A program made the translations under genes and the position numbers. The notes under the pieces are model-generated. The model ran no database searches, had not been told where the DNA came from, and was given only the letters and a program-made list of their open reading frames with translations. A stretch of DNA of 64,000 nt, from the NCBI GenBank assembly GCA_033961575.1, contig CM066737.1, positions 45,112,771 through 45,176,770 on the forward strand, read 5' to 3'. Below, piece by piece: positions 34,777-46,530 of this stretch; the stretch's first letter is position 1; each line of letters begins with the position of its first letter. This stretch comes from Aselliscus stoliczkanus. Taxonomy: Eukaryota > Chordata > Mammalia > Chiroptera > Hipposideridae.

Positions 34777-35214
34777 TTTTTAAAGATTTTATTGGGGAAT
34801 TGGCGGAGGGGAACAGCGTTGGGGAATCGGGGAAGGGGAACAGACAAGTTGCTGTCTTTTTGTTCTTCAGTTTAGTTGCGGAGGATGTTGCTTCACTGTT
34901 GGTATCGTCATTGCGCTCTTCCCGGATGAGGCAGATCGGTCGCTGGCCTCTGGATGTCGCTCACCGCGGCTATTGGCAGCTCACGCTTGGCTGCCAGCCG
35001 CTCACGCTGGCTGCGGGCCACTCAATGTAGCCTATGGCAGCCCACTGCAGCAGGGGCTGCAGCCTACACCATCACCGGGGCTCGCACAGCCCAGCTCCAG
35101 GTGGAGCTGTTGTTAGCTGTAGAGGGCAGTGTCACTGGCCCTCATGTGGGATCCGAACCGGGGCCGCTGGCATCCCAAAACCAGCGCTTAACCAATGCGC
35201 CACTCGGCCGGCCC
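34777..35214 (-). mobile_element. Long tRNA-derived SINE
   Basis: Antisense, nearly consensus and therefore young. Flanks ATGATCATGATTTTT at 34762-34776 and 35215-35229 are identical. Confidence 0.9.
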
Positions 35215-35259
35215 ATGATCATGATTTTTTATTTTGTCTTTGTTTATGTGGTGTATCTT

Positions 35260-35786
35260 TAAAAAAAAACAAAACGATTTTCTTGGGGAATTGGGGAAGC
35301 GGAATAGCCAAGTTGTTGTCCTTCAATCTTAGTTGTGGAGGGTGCATCTAGCTCAGCTCCAAGTCCAGTCACCATCTGACCACCTATTGGCACCTTGTGG
35401 CCGTTCAGCTCAAGGTGCCATGTTCAATCTTACTTGTGGGTGGGCGTGGCCCATCATCCCATGGGGAAGTTGAACCGTAAACCTTATTGCTAAGTGCACA
35501 CACTTTAACCACTGAGCCATCCGGCCACCCATCGGCAGCTCAGGGCAGCTCAGCTCAAGATGCCATGTTCAATATTAGTTGCAGGTGGGCATAGCCCACC
35601 ACCCCATGTGGGAGTTGAACTGGCAACCTTGTTGTTAGGAGCACGTGTTCTCACCAGCTGAGCCATCCTGCCACCTGTTAGCAGCTCAGCTCAGGCGCAG
35701 CTTACTGGCCCATGTGGGAATCGAACCGGCAACCCTGTTGCTCAGAGCTTGTGCTCTTAACCAACAGAGCCACTTCGGCTGGCCCC
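35260..35786 (-). mobile_element. Composite SINE with three tRNA-like heads
   Basis: Antisense. Heads at about 35760-35786, 35650-35680 ('agctgagccatcctgccacc') and 35505-35530 ('actgagccatccggccaccc'). Flanks TATGTGGTGTATCTT at 35245-35259 and 35787-35801 are identical, so the three heads moved as one unit. Confidence 0.9.
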
Positions 35787-36025
35787 TATGTGGTGTATCT
35801 TATTGATTTATTCGCGGATATTGAACCACATTTGCATACCAGGAATAAGTCCTTCTTGACTGTGGTGTATGATCTTTTTAATGTATTGCTGAATTCAGTT
35901 TGCTAATATTTTCTTGAGGATTTTTGCATCTATGTTCATCAGGGATATCAGCCTATATATTTTTTTTTTGTAATGTTTGTGTCTAGCTTTGGAATAGGGT
36001 AATGGTGGTGGCCAATCTTGTGGGA

Positions 36026-37029
36026 TTTTTTTAAAAAAATAATTGAACTTTAGTGTTTAGCTTTGCATTTAGAATTAATGTTTATTATTTGGCTTTTTGC
36101 AAAATGATTATGTATTATATCTATATAACCCTATCATTTGCATTGGTGGGAAAACTATATCAGTCAGACGGTACCTAAACAATCTGCATCTCTTTAAATC
36201 CTGTCTCAGCAAAAGTTAGATATGCACAGGGCAATAGCATGGCCAGAAGATTTCCAAGCCTCAAAAAAGGGTTTATGAAAAAATATACATGGAAGAATGT
36301 GTGAGGTTCATTTCATTATAATAGCCAGTGTGCTCATGGGCATCTGATCTAAATAATATTTAAACATGTTTTCTTGTAAAGATCCTTATGGACCAGATGT
36401 AGTGTTTTATGGATATCTCTATATCATGTGTAGTAAACTATTCTCTTTAATATGCTTTGGAATTAATGTGTCAATCTACTTCTAGGGTTTTTTAATCATT
36501 CAACTTATGTTACAAGAAACAAGCCAAAACAAACTGTGGAATGTAGAGAGAGGTATAAAAATATCATAGTTCTTATATTTAGTAGTTGACCATGATGAAG
36601 TAACCACTTGAGTTAAAGCCGACCCAATATTTAATATTTTATATTGAGACTTGATCCTCTGACAGTGATTTTCCTTTATATGGGCTTTAATTGAATAATT
36701 GATGTTGATTTAATATAACTACATAAATCATATTGATTTAATATAACTACATTATTGATCTCTTTTAGTGCTCAAACCTGTATTTTGTCTTGAAGGTAGA
36801 ATCATTTATTCATTAATGTAGCAAACATTTATTTTATTACTATTACTACCAGAAATAATTTGTTTCTTTATCATTGATTGTATTTATTCTCTATAGTTTC
36901 CTTTTTGATTTATTTTCAATTGGGTTTTACTAAATTCTTCTATATGAATATGGTCTAAGTCCACATATTTTAATTGTAGAGAACTAGAAAATTTGTATTT
37001 TTGTGGTGGGTACAGAAGTACACACAGAA
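36026..37029 (+). other. Intron, no clear repeat
   Basis: AT-rich sequence; contains a direct repeat of 'tgatttaatataactacat' near 36707-36752. No coding signal. Confidence 0.4.
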
Positions 37030-37260
37030 AGAATTAACATTTGTTGAATGCTTGTTATATGTTTACTTTTCTGAGTTCTTTAAATGTTTTTTCTCATTTA
37101 ATCCTCACAATAACTATGAAGTTATTATTATTGTTATCCTATTTTGTGAGAAGACTGAGACTCAGAAATTATCATAACTTGCTCAAGGTCATGCAGCTAG
37201 TAAAGTGTACAGTGAGGATTCAAACCCAGTTGTTTGGCTCCAGACCCCCAAGACTGAACT
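37030..37260 (-). repeat. MIR SINE, antisense
   Basis: 'ttctcatttaatcctcacaa', 'taactatgaagttattatta' and 'caaggtcatgcagctagtaa' follow antisense MIR almost end to end. Confidence 0.8.
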
Positions 37261-37439
37261 TGGTTTCAAGAACACTTTGCTTATTTAACTTGCACACATA
37301 CCACTGATGCCTTTTCCTAAATACCTCACAGTTGAAACTGATCTTATTTTTCCCAAAACCTATTTTTTCTCCTCTATAGGTGCCTGAGTGAATGTATCAC
37401 TATATAGTCACTCAAGCGAGCAGATTTGGGATCATCAGA

Positions 37440-38250
37440 CATTCCTCTCTCATATGCATCCCCCCATCCAGTCAGTCACAGATAATTATAGCTTCTTAAC
37501 ATTACTTGCATCTGTTTCAACCTCTTCTTTTCTATTGCAATTGTGTTGATTCAGACTCTATCTTTTCCCACTTGGATTACTGCAACAGTCCCTAGACATT
37601 TCCTTTCTTCACTTTTACTTACCTTTAAATCTTTTTTCTGCACTGATGTAAGAGTGATAGGTCTAGGACACAAGTCTGATTATGCAACTCCCATTTATTA
37701 TCTTCTAATGGTTCTTTCTGACTTTTAGGATAAAGCTTAAAATGTTTGGCTTAACCCATAAGATTGAAGCGAGCTTCTGCCTACCTCTAGAGCCTCATCT
37801 CATGAACTCTTCCACTGCCACGTTTTGCAGCTAGGAACAATTCTCCTTCCTTTACTCCAGCATGGTTTCACATCTTTGTGTTCTGTATCCTGGTCTCTAT
37901 GCTGGGACTGCCTTCTTCCCTTTTTCACTGAGGCTTTCAGAATTCAGTTGAAGCACAAGATGACTTTTCATACCCATGTCTAGAAACATTCATCTATCTC
38001 AAATTTCATTTGACTGGATTTAATCCACTCTTCCCTTTTGAATACTGATTCTGTTATCTTACATATCTCCTTAACGTTTCTGTTCTTATGTTCCCTCTCA
38101 TTTCCTATCATTCCCATATTAAGCTTCCTCCCCAGGTTCCTCATATTCTCTTCAGAAAGCCCCAATTGCGTCAACCTGAAAAACGTGATATCCTATCCTG
38201 GCCTTTTTTCACAGGATATTACTTTAACTCATTTTCAAAACAGTCACCCA
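37440..38250 (+). repeat. L2 LINE
   Basis: 'cttggattactgcaacagtc', 'tgattatgcaactccca', 'tttaggataaagcttaaaat' and 'tgaggctttcagaattcag' are in the order of the L2 3' region. Confidence 0.7.
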
Positions 38251-38316
38251 ATTTACTTTAATTATTTCTGATTGTAAGAGTAATATAGCTTTATTGTTGA
38301 AAAATTGGAAAATTTA

Positions 38317-38641
38317 GGGGCCGGCCAGGTGGCGCAGTTGGTTAGAGTGCGAGCTCTGAGCAGCAGGGTCGCCAGTTCGATTCCCACATAGGCCAGTGAG
38401 CTGCGCCCGAGCTGAGCAGCAGTTGAGCTCAGCTGAAAGGTTGCCAGTTCGACTCCCACATGGGATGGTGTACTGCACCCCCCCCCCCGCAACTAGATTG
38501 AAAACGGCAACTGAGCTGTGCCCTCCACAACCAAGATTGAAGGACAACAACTTGACTTGGAGCTGATGGGTCCTGGAAAAACACAATGTCCCCTTCCCCA
38601 GTTCCCTAACACTTCCTGAATTCCCCAATAAAATCCTTAAA
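38317..38641 (+). mobile_element. Composite SINE, two-headed
   Basis: Sense. Head 1 'ggccggccaggtggcgcagt' with 'cagttcgattcccaca'; second B-box-like 'gccagttcgactcccac' at about 38442; a C run at 38477-38487; tail 'gaattccccaataaaatcct'. Confidence 0.8.
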
Positions 38642-38650
38642 AAAAATTGG

Positions 38651-38752
38651 AGGGCTGGCCGAGTGGCGTGGTGGTTAAACGATGGCTTGGGAAACCAGCA
38701 GCCCCGGTTCGGGTCCCACATGTGAGTGACACTGCCCTCCAAAAAAAAAAAA
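38651..38752 (+). mobile_element. Short tRNA-derived SINE, directly behind the previous one
   Basis: Sense: 'gagggctggccgagtggcgt' to 'gacactgccctcc' and A tail. Inserted in the A-rich end of the preceding SINE. Outer flanks 'aaaattggaaaattta' and 'gaaattgtagaattta' look like one duplication enclosing both. Confidence 0.8.
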
Positions 38753-38889
38753 AGAAATTGTAGAATTTAAACACAAGAGGAAAATAAACAAATAAACATC
38801 ACCCATTATTCTACTCCCCAGAGATGACAAGTCATACAGTATTTTGGTAATTTTCTCTTTAGACCTTTTATTGTATATGTGTGCATGTG

Positions 38890-38892
<3 letters not shown>

Positions 38893-38926
<34 letters not shown>
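38893..38926. repeat. (CA)n microsatellite
   Basis: About 17 CA units. Confidence 0.95.
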
Positions 38927-38927
<1 letters not shown>

Positions 38928-38973
38928 GCAGAATTATATTGCCTGTTGTCTATTCAATACTTTCACTTGGATG

Positions 38974-39496
38974 TACAGTAGTCTGTCCCCCCTACTCCCG
39001 CTTTATTGCGATTTAACTTTCTGCAGTTTCATTTACCACAGTCACCAACAGTATGAAAATGTTAAATGGAAATTTTCAGAGAGAAGTGATTCATGAATGT
39101 TAAATTGTTTGCTGTTCTGAGTAGCATGATGAAATATTGAGCCACCCCCTTCCATCCTGCTTAGGATGTGAATTATTTCTTTGTTCAGTGTATCCATGCT
39201 GTGTATGCTACCTGCTCATTACTCATGTAGTAGCTGTCTCTGTATCAAATCAGCTATTATGGTATTGCAGTGTTTGGATTTAAGTAACCCTGATTTTACT
39301 TAATAATGTCCCCAAAGTGCAAGAGTAGTAATGCTGGCAATTTGGATATGCCCAAGAAAAACTATAAAATGTCTTTTTTTTAAGTGAAAAAAATATGTAT
39401 GTAAAGGAAAACGTAGTTCAGTATTATCTGCTGTTTCAGGCATCCACTGTGGGTCTTGGAATGTACATCCCATGCATGAGCGGGGGCTACTGTATA
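38974..39496. mobile_element. Tigger/pogo-like non-autonomous DNA transposon
   Basis: The left end 'acagtagtctgtccccccta' and right end 'cgggggctactgtata' form an imperfect terminal inverted repeat with TA at the edge. 'ctttattgcgatttaacttt' and 'atgctggcaatttggatatg' are typical internal words of mammalian Tigger relatives. No transposase frame. About 0.5 kb. Confidence 0.65.
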
Positions 39497-39544
39497 ATAG
39501 GCATATGAAACTTAACTTTCTCAAACCACACTCTTAATCTCCTT

Positions 39545-40420
39545 CCTCGTATCTCTGAACATGTTCATCCTGCATTTTTTCCCATTTCAGAAAATGTTGA
39601 CTTCAACCTTCTAGTTGCTCAGCTCATAATCCCCAGAGCCATCCTTGATTTATCACTTGCTTTCACAGCTCACGTCTAATCCATTAACAGATCTTATTGA
39701 CTGTACCTTCAAAATATACCCAGTATCTAAGTATATCTTACCACTATCTCCACACCTACCACCCTAGTGCTAGCCATCTTTTACTTCAGTTATTACAAAG
39801 GAACCTCTTAACAGGACTCCTTCCTGCACTTGATTTTGTTTAGTCTGTTTTCCAAAGACTATCAGATTGATATTTTAAAAATGTAATTCAGATCATGTCG
39901 TTCTTCACATTTCTCTACTGCTCATCTCATTTAGGATAAAAACTAAAGACTTGTAAACCTCTACATTATTTGGCTCCCTACTTTCTTCCTCTCTTGCCTC
40001 ACTCTCACTATTCCTGGTTAGTTCTTCTCCAGCTCTACTGGCATCCTTGTTGAATCCCTGTACACCTGGCATTTTTGCCCTCCTCAAGAATTCTGCTCTT
40101 GCCTGAAATGATTTTCATCCCCAGATAACCATATGACTTATTTCCTTGCCTTCAGGTTCCTGCTCCACTGTCACTTCATCAGCAAGGTATTCAATGAACA
40201 ACTTATATAAAAGAGCATGCCTCATCCACGCCTTTTTCCCTTTCTCATACCTTGTTTTATTTTTCTCCACAGACCTTAATACTGTCTGACTTTCTGACGT
40301 TCTAAATGTGTACTTTTGCCCTCTGACATTCTGAATGTATACTTATTCTTATTGCTTGTCATTACCACCCCACCCACCTCCTGGGCACACTACAATTTTG
40401 GCTTTATCAATTATTAAGAC
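39545..40420 (+). repeat. L2 LINE
   Basis: 'cacgtctaatccattaacag', 'atctcatttaggataaaaac' and 'ttcctgctccactgtcactt' follow L2 order. Open frames here are not coding. Confidence 0.7.
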
Positions 40421-40580
40421 TATTAAAAATCTCCAAAACTACTTGTGGATTTCTCCTTCTCCTTAAAGTTCTATCATTTTTCCTTTATCAGTTCTGAAGC
40501 TATTATCAGATACATAAATATTTAAGATTGTAATGTCATCTTGGCGAATTTACACCTTTGACATGATGAAATCACTTTTT

Positions 40581-40680
40581 TTTTTGAGGGCAGTGTCACT
40601 GGCCCTCTTATGTGGGATCTGAACTGGGGCCGCTGGCATCCCAAGCCAGCTCTTAACCACCATGCCAGTCGGCCGGGCCT
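40581..40680 (-). mobile_element. Short tRNA-derived SINE
   Basis: Antisense head-only copy. Flanks GAAATCACTTTTT at 40568-40580 and 40681-40693. Confidence 0.85.
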
Positions 40681-40693
40681 GAAATCACTTTTT

Positions 40694-41004
40694 CGGTAAA
40701 GATTTTATTGGGGAATTGGGGGAGGAGAACAGCCAAATTGTTGTCCTTTTTTGTTCTTCAGTCTAGTTATGGAGGACGTTGCTTCACTGGCCCATGTTGC
40801 TATTATGATTATTGTGCTCCTCCTGGCTGAGGCAGTCGGTCACCAGCCGAGGCAGTCGGCTGCTCTCGGCAGCCCAGCTCCAGATCGAGCAGCTGTAGAG
40901 GGCAGCGTCACTGACCCTCTATGTGGGAATCTGAACCGGGGCCCTGTTGCTCAGAGCTGGCATCCCAAGACAACTCCTAACCAACGCACCACTCAACCGG
41001 CCCC
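40694..41004 (-). mobile_element. Long SINE with internal deletion
   Basis: Antisense, about 310 bp against about 440 for full copies. The middle is missing, with 'gaggcagtcggt' and 'gaggcagtcggc' at the likely deletion edges. It begins directly after the duplication of the neighbouring SINE. Confidence 0.8.
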
Positions 41005-41200
41005 AACATCTTTTTTTTTAAAATCTATCTGACAATCTGACATTTAATTGCAGTGTTGATTGTTTATATTTAATGTAATTATTGATATTAATGAGTTTAA
41101 ATCTACTGTCTCATGTTTTCTTTTAGTCTTATCTATTCTTTGTATCTGTCTTTCCTCTTTTTCTGCCATCTTTTGAATTATATTTTAAAAATCCTATTTA

Positions 41201-41860
41201 TCGGAGTGATTTCAAGATGGCAGAATAAGTAAATGCTATGCCTGCCACTTCCCAGTATCACATTAAAATTACAACTAAATTATAGAATATGTCTGACTGA
41301 GAAAAACGAATGCCATGTGATCTCACTTACATGTAGATGATAAAGAACAAAATAATCGAACAAACAAAACAGAAACAGTCTCATAAATAATGATTACAAA
41401 CTGATGGTTACCAGATAGGATATGGGTGAGAAATGTGAATGTATTAAAAAGTACAAGTTGGTAGTTACAAAATAGTCATGAGTTGTAAAGTAAAGTATGG
41501 TGAATATAGTCCATAATATTATAAAAAACTATAATGTCAGGGGCATGCTACTTATTGGGGGGATCACTTCATAAATTATATAAATGTCTAACCACTATGG
41601 AGTAAACCCGAAACTGATATAAAATAATATTGAATGTCAAGTATAATTGAAAAAAATAGTCCCGGAGATGTAAAGTACTGCATAGAGAATATAGTCAACA
41701 ATGTAATAACTACGTACAGTGTCAGATGGGTATTAGACTTATTGGGAGTATCACTCTGTGTGGTATATAAATGTCTAATCACTATGGTGTTTTGTAATCC
41801 TGAAACTAATATAATATTGTATGTCAACAGGAATTGAAAAATAAATTTTTAAAAGTTAAG
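41201..41860 (+). mobile_element. Miniature L1: 5' end fused to 3' UTR
   Basis: The left end 'gtgatttcaagatggcagaa' is the start of an L1 5' UTR. Within about 100 bp the sequence becomes L1 3' UTR ('tgtgatctcacttacatgta', 'gatggttaccagatagg', 'cctgaaactaatataatatt'). A near-duplicate block recurs within it (around 41540-41640 and 41725-41830). Both ORFs are absent. Confidence 0.65.
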
Positions 41861-41998
41861 AAAGTAATAAAATTTCTATTTACTTTCTGGCCTTATTCAT
41901 TATAACTTTGTTATGTTAATAATTGTTTTAGGGTTTAAAGTATAATATTTAACTTTTTACAGTGTACCTTCAAGTACTATTATACCACTTCATATATA

Positions 41999-43278
41999 TT
42001 GGTTTGTCTGAAAAGTCATGACGTATTTTGTCTGTGTTTTTCACAGGTCATTCATTTATATGAATAACAAAGATCAATCAATGATATTTTGCCCGTTTTG
42101 TTCAATAACCTTTTGCCATCTTTCAGTGAGCTTCATAATTCTTCGTTCATAAAAGAACCTGTCTTTATTTGTGAAAAACTGAACAAGGTGCTGATTTACA
42201 GCCTCATCTGAATTGAACGTTATACCACGCAAGGAATTTTGAAGAGAGTGAAACAATTGGAAGTCTGATGGCACAAGGTCAGGGGACTATGGTGGGTGTG
42301 GCAACACATCCCATCCAAGCTCCAATAATTTCTGATGGTTGATCAGACTTGTGTATGGTCTTGCGTTGTCACGATGGAACACAACTCCTTTGCAATTAGT
42401 CTCTGGACGTTTCTGGATGATGGATTCGTTCAAACTGTCCAATTGTCAGCAGTACACATTCGAAATGGTTGTTTGGTTCCTTGGTAGTAGCTCGAAAAAC
42501 ATGATATATTTGAAATCCCACCACACTGAGAGCATAACCTTCCTCTGATGAATGTCTGCTTTTGATGTCGTTTGAGGTGAATCCTCTCCTCAGGACCAAG
42601 CCCTTTTGCACACCACATTGTTGTAAACAATCCACTTCTCATCACCAGTTATCAGTCGCTTCAAAAAAGTATCGTTTTCATCGTGTTTAATGAGCATATT
42701 GCAGATGTTTATATGTCCTGTCAAATGAACTTCTTTGAGTTCATGCAGCACCCGAATATCGAGCTTGCTTACATAACCCAGTTTCTTCAGGTGGTCATGA
42801 ATGCTTGGATGATGGATGTTCAATGTTGCTGTAATCTCTCATGTCATGTAATGTGGGTTTGACTAGATCAATGTCCTTATTTTGTTGTCATCCAACCTTG
42901 GTGGGCCTCTCTGACCAAGGATCATCGTTGAGATAAAAATCATCAGCAGAAATTTTGTAAACCATCATTGGCACTGACATTCTTGTAGAGCATTGTCACC
43001 ATAAACTTTATGCAACTTTTCACAAGCTTGACACACTTTCTTCCCTTTATGGAAGTAAAACAGTAAAATATGGCAAAAAAATCACAGTTTGGTCTTTCAT
43101 CTTCAATTTATTGTAAAATCAAAACTCAACCAAATTGCTCAATTTTTTTTAGAATGAAGCTAAAACTGTCAGCTGTCAAATGACATAGTAATAACATAGG
43201 TGTGAATGACCCTAGTACTTCCAAAAATGAACTAGTGTCATCTGTTGCAAACATGCGTCATGACTTTCGACAACCCAA
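41999..43278 (-). mobile_element. Full-length mariner DNA transposon, inactive
   Basis: A 1280-bp element with imperfect terminal inverted repeats. The left end is 'ttggtttgtctgaaaagtca'; the right end read in reverse complement is 'ttgggttgtcgaaagtcatg'. TA duplications lie at 41997-41998 and 43279-43280. Length and ends fit the mariner group of Tc1/mariner. The minus strand carries the transposase, with 'GDEKWIVYNNV' (first catalytic Asp region) at about 42650, the HRDNARP box at about 42375, and a C-terminal part 'PSDFQLFHSLQNSLRG' at 42274-42200. These are in different frames with several stops, so the enzyme is dead. Confidence 0.9.
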
Positions 43279-44988
43279 TAGTATAAGAAACTTCAGTATA
43301 TTTCTTTGTTTTCTCTTGGCCTTTATTATATTGTTACCATATTTTTACTTCTGTATATGTTATAAATGCTACAGTGCCTTATTATTTTTGCTTTAAACAG
43401 TCATTGTTTCTTTAAAGATATTTAAATAATCAGAATGTCTTTTATTTTTACTATTTTAGTTATCATCTCCAGTACCCTTTATTCCTTTTTGTAGGTCTAT
43501 ATTTCCATGTATATTATTCTCCTTCTACCTGAAAGAGATACTTGAACATTACTTTTGCTGCTGGTCTGTTTGTCTTGTGTTTAGTTCTTTCAACTTCTGC
43601 ATGTCTGAAAATGTCTTTATTTTGCCTTCAGTTTTGAAAGGTACTTCTGCTAGTACAAAATTCTAGCTTGACATTTTTTTTTCTTTCAGTACAGTACTTT
43701 AAAGAGGTTTCTCTGTTGTCCTCTGGGTGTGTTGTCTCCAATGAAAACCCTGTTGTCAATATCTGTCGTACTGAATCCAATGTGTCTTTTTCTGGCTGCA
43801 TTTTCCATTTTCTTTTTACCATTTGTTTTTAAGTAATTTGATTATTATGTTCTTGGTGTAGTTTTCTTCATGTTTCGTTTGCATGGAGTTCATAGAGATT
43901 CTTGAATTTGTGGATTTATTATTTTCATGATATTTGAAAATTTGGGGCCATTATTTTTTTAAATATCTATTCTGTTACCTGAGCTCTTTTTCTGGAACCC
44001 TAATTATATGTATATTAGGCCACTATTAGTTTCCCCACAGATCATTGATGTTCTATTCATTCTTCCGTCTTTTTCTTATTGTGTTTGATTTTTGCTAGTT
44101 CTTTAATGATGTTTTTATGTTCACTGATCATTTCTTATGAAATGTCTAATCTGCAGTTAATCCCATCCAGTTTATTTTTAATTTCCGGTGTACTTTTTAT
44201 CTCTTGAACTTTGATTTTTATCTATTTTATATCTGTCATGTCTGTGCTTTATATATTCAGTGTTTTCCTCTAGCTTCCTGAACATTGGTTGAATTTTTGA
44301 TTGGATGCCAAATATTGTGAACTTTACCTTTGTGGGTGCTGGATATTGTAGTATTGATATAAATATTCTTTAACTTTGTTCGGAGATGTGGTTAAATTAT
44401 TTGACAATAATTTGATATTTTGGGAGCTTGATTTTATGACTTGTTATGTGGGATCACATGACACGTGATTATACTGAGGATCAAATTTGCCCCCCTGCTG
44501 TGGTAAGACTTTGCTTAATACTCCACCTGATGCCCCCATGAACTATAAGGTTTTCTAGTCTGGCTAGGGGAGACGGGTACTACTCCTAGTCCTCTGTGAT
44601 ACTGAGAATTACTCTCTCATCTTTCTGGTAATTCTTTTGCCTAGGGTAATTTCCTCACATGTATGATCAGTGATTATTACTTTACTGAAAATTTGAAGGA
44701 TGCCTCTGTAGAGCTCTTAAGTTCTTTCTCTGTGGATTGCTCTTTTCTTTGCTACTTTATCCTGTTAACTCCATCCATTTTCTCCCTGGCTCCCAGCTTT
44801 GTTTCCTCAATTCAGGGAGACCCCTGTCCCCGCCTTTGTTCCACCTCTCTCGCCTGTGGCCTGGAAACTCTCTTCTTGCAGCAAACTGTCTCAATTGTGG
44901 GGTTTGCCTTGTTTGTTACTCATGTCTAAGGGATAAAAGTATTTTTCTTTTTTTGCCTGATATTCAATGCCTTAAAAAGTATAATTTT

Positions 44989-45096
44989 GGGCCGGCCGAG
45001 TGGCGAGGTGATTAAGCGCTGGCTTGGGAAGTCAGCGGCCCCAGTTCAGTCCCACATATGAGGGCCAGTGATCTGCCCTCAAAAAAAAAAAAAAAG
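44989..45096 (+). mobile_element. Short tRNA-derived SINE
   Basis: Sense: 'gggccggccgagtggcgagg' to 'gatctgccctc' plus an A tail. Flanked by AGTATAATTTT at 44978-44988 and 45097-45107. Confidence 0.9.
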
Positions 45097-45107
45097 AGTA
45101 TAATTTT

Positions 45108-45228
45108 AGGGTTGGCCAAGTGGCGCGGTGGTTAAGAGCTGGCTTGGGATGCCAGCAGCCCCGGTTCACATCCCAATTATGAGGGCCAGTGACACTGCCC
45201 TCTACAAAACAAAACAAAACAAAACAAA
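45108..45228 (+). mobile_element. Short tRNA-derived SINE at the same site
   Basis: Sense: 'agggttggccaagtggcgcg' head, ending in (CAAAA)n. Flanked by AGTATAATTTT at 45097-45107 and 45229-45239. The same target word is thus present three times around two SINEs. Confidence 0.9.
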
Positions 45229-45838
45229 AGTATAATTTTATATAGTTTGCCCTTTTTTTTTTAATTTTTATTTTCAGCTAGGATATAAATCTGGTCTCCC
45301 TTAATTCTATCTTGGCCAGATGCAAATCTAATTTTTACATTTGAAGTAGTTTGTCAATGTTTAATTTTTTTTTTTTTTACTTTTTATTTTTTAATATTTT
45401 ATTGGGTAATTGTAGGGGAACAGTGTTGGGGAATTGGGGTGGAGACCAACCAAGTTGTTGTTGGTCGTTGTGGAGGGCGCCAGTCACCATCTGGCTTCCC
45501 ATTGGCAGCTCATGGCCTCTAACCTCAAGGAGCCGAGTTCAGTCTTAGTTGCTGGTGGGCATAGCCACCATCCCATGCAGGAGCTGAACCCACCAGCCTT
45601 TTTCTTAAGAGCGCACGTCCTATTCACTGAGCCATCTGGGTGGCAACTCAGCTCAAGGTGCCAAGTTCAATCTTTAGTTGCAAGTGGGTATAGCCCACCA
45701 TTGAACAGGCAATCTTGTTGTTAGACCAGCTGAGCCAACCTGCCACCTATTGGCAGTTCAGCTAGGGCACAGTGTTCACTGGCCCATGTGGGAATCGAAC
45801 CGGAGCCCTGTTGCTCAGAGCACGCATTCTAAGCCAAC

Positions 45839-45955
45839 TTGTTTTTTTTTTGTTTTTTTTTGAGGGCAGTGTCACTGGCCCTCATATTTGGGACCGAACC
45901 TGGGCCGCTAGCTTCCCAAGCCAGCGCTTAACCACCGCACCACTCAGCCAGCCCT
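45839..45955 (-). mobile_element. Short SINE nested in composite SINE
   Basis: Antisense head-only copy, 'gagggcagtgtcactggccc' to 'actcagccagccc'. Preceded by 'aagccaactt' and followed by 'gccaactttt', copies of the target in the host SINE. Confidence 0.8.
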
Positions 45956-45959
45956 GCCA

Positions 45960-46068
45960 ACTTTTTTTTTTTTGAGAGCAGTGTCACTGGCTCTCATATG
46001 TGGAACCTGAACCGGGGCCCCTGGCATGCCAAGCTAGCTCTTAACCACTGCGCCACTCGGCCAGCCCT
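45960..46068 (-). mobile_element. Second short SINE nested in the same site
   Basis: Antisense head-only copy, 'gagagcagtgtcactggctc' to 'cactcggccagccc'. Followed by 'ctaagccagctttt'. Confidence 0.8.
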
Positions 46069-46074
46069 AAGCCA

Positions 46075-46530
46075 GCTTTTTTTTTTTCCCCCAAAGATTT
46101 TACTGGGGAATTGGGGGAGGGGAACAGCATTGGGGAACCGGGGAAGTTGCTGTCCTTTCGTTCTTCAGTCTAGTTATGGAGGACATTGCTTCACTGACCC
46201 ATGTTGGTATCATCATTGTGTTCTTCTCAGGTGAGGCCTATTGGTCGCCGGCCTGTGGACGGCCGCTCACAGCGGCTCTTGGCAGCTCACACCGGCTGCC
46301 AGCCATTCACGCTGGCTACCGACCACTCACTGTAGCCTATGGCAGCCCACTGAACCATAGGATGCAGGAATGCTGTCCCGGGGACTGAAAGCAGCCCAGC
46401 TGCAGGTGGCGCTGTTGTTCACCATCTTAGCTGTAGGGGGCATTCTCACTGGCCCTTATATGTGGGATACGAACTGGGGCCTCTGGTATCCCAAGCCAGC
46501 TCTTAACCAATGTGCCACTCGGCCGGCCCT
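46075..46530 (-). mobile_element. Long SINE nested in the same site
   Basis: Antisense long-type copy, tail 'aaagattttactggggaatt' to head 'actcggccggccct'. Followed by 'ctaagccaac', where the host SINE resumes. Confidence 0.85.

Larger units (their letters stand above)
34245..36025 (-). mobile_element. Antisense L1 RT fragment with two SINE insertions
   Basis: The minus-strand frame near 34770-34464 shows L1 RT words ('[14 protein letters not shown]', '[20 protein letters not shown]'). The fragment is cut by SINEs at 34777-35214 and 35260-35786 and ends near 36025. 5'-truncated. Confidence 0.75.
40425..44950 (-). mobile_element. Old L1/HAL1-type element, antisense, interrupted
   Basis: Diverged L1-like sequence at 40425-40567, 41005-41200 and 43290-44950, with words such as 'ttgcatggagttcatagaga' and 'gcatgtctgaaaatgtcttt'. 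It is interrupted by two SINEs, a miniature L1 and a mariner. No usable ORF. Confidence 0.55.

Noticed and set aside
42339..42548. + strand frame within the mariner
   Set aside because: Antisense shadow of the broken transposase on the minus strand.
44989..45228. Possible tRNA genes
   Set aside because: The A- and B-box-like words belong to SINE heads with A tails and target duplications; they do not form a complete tRNA.
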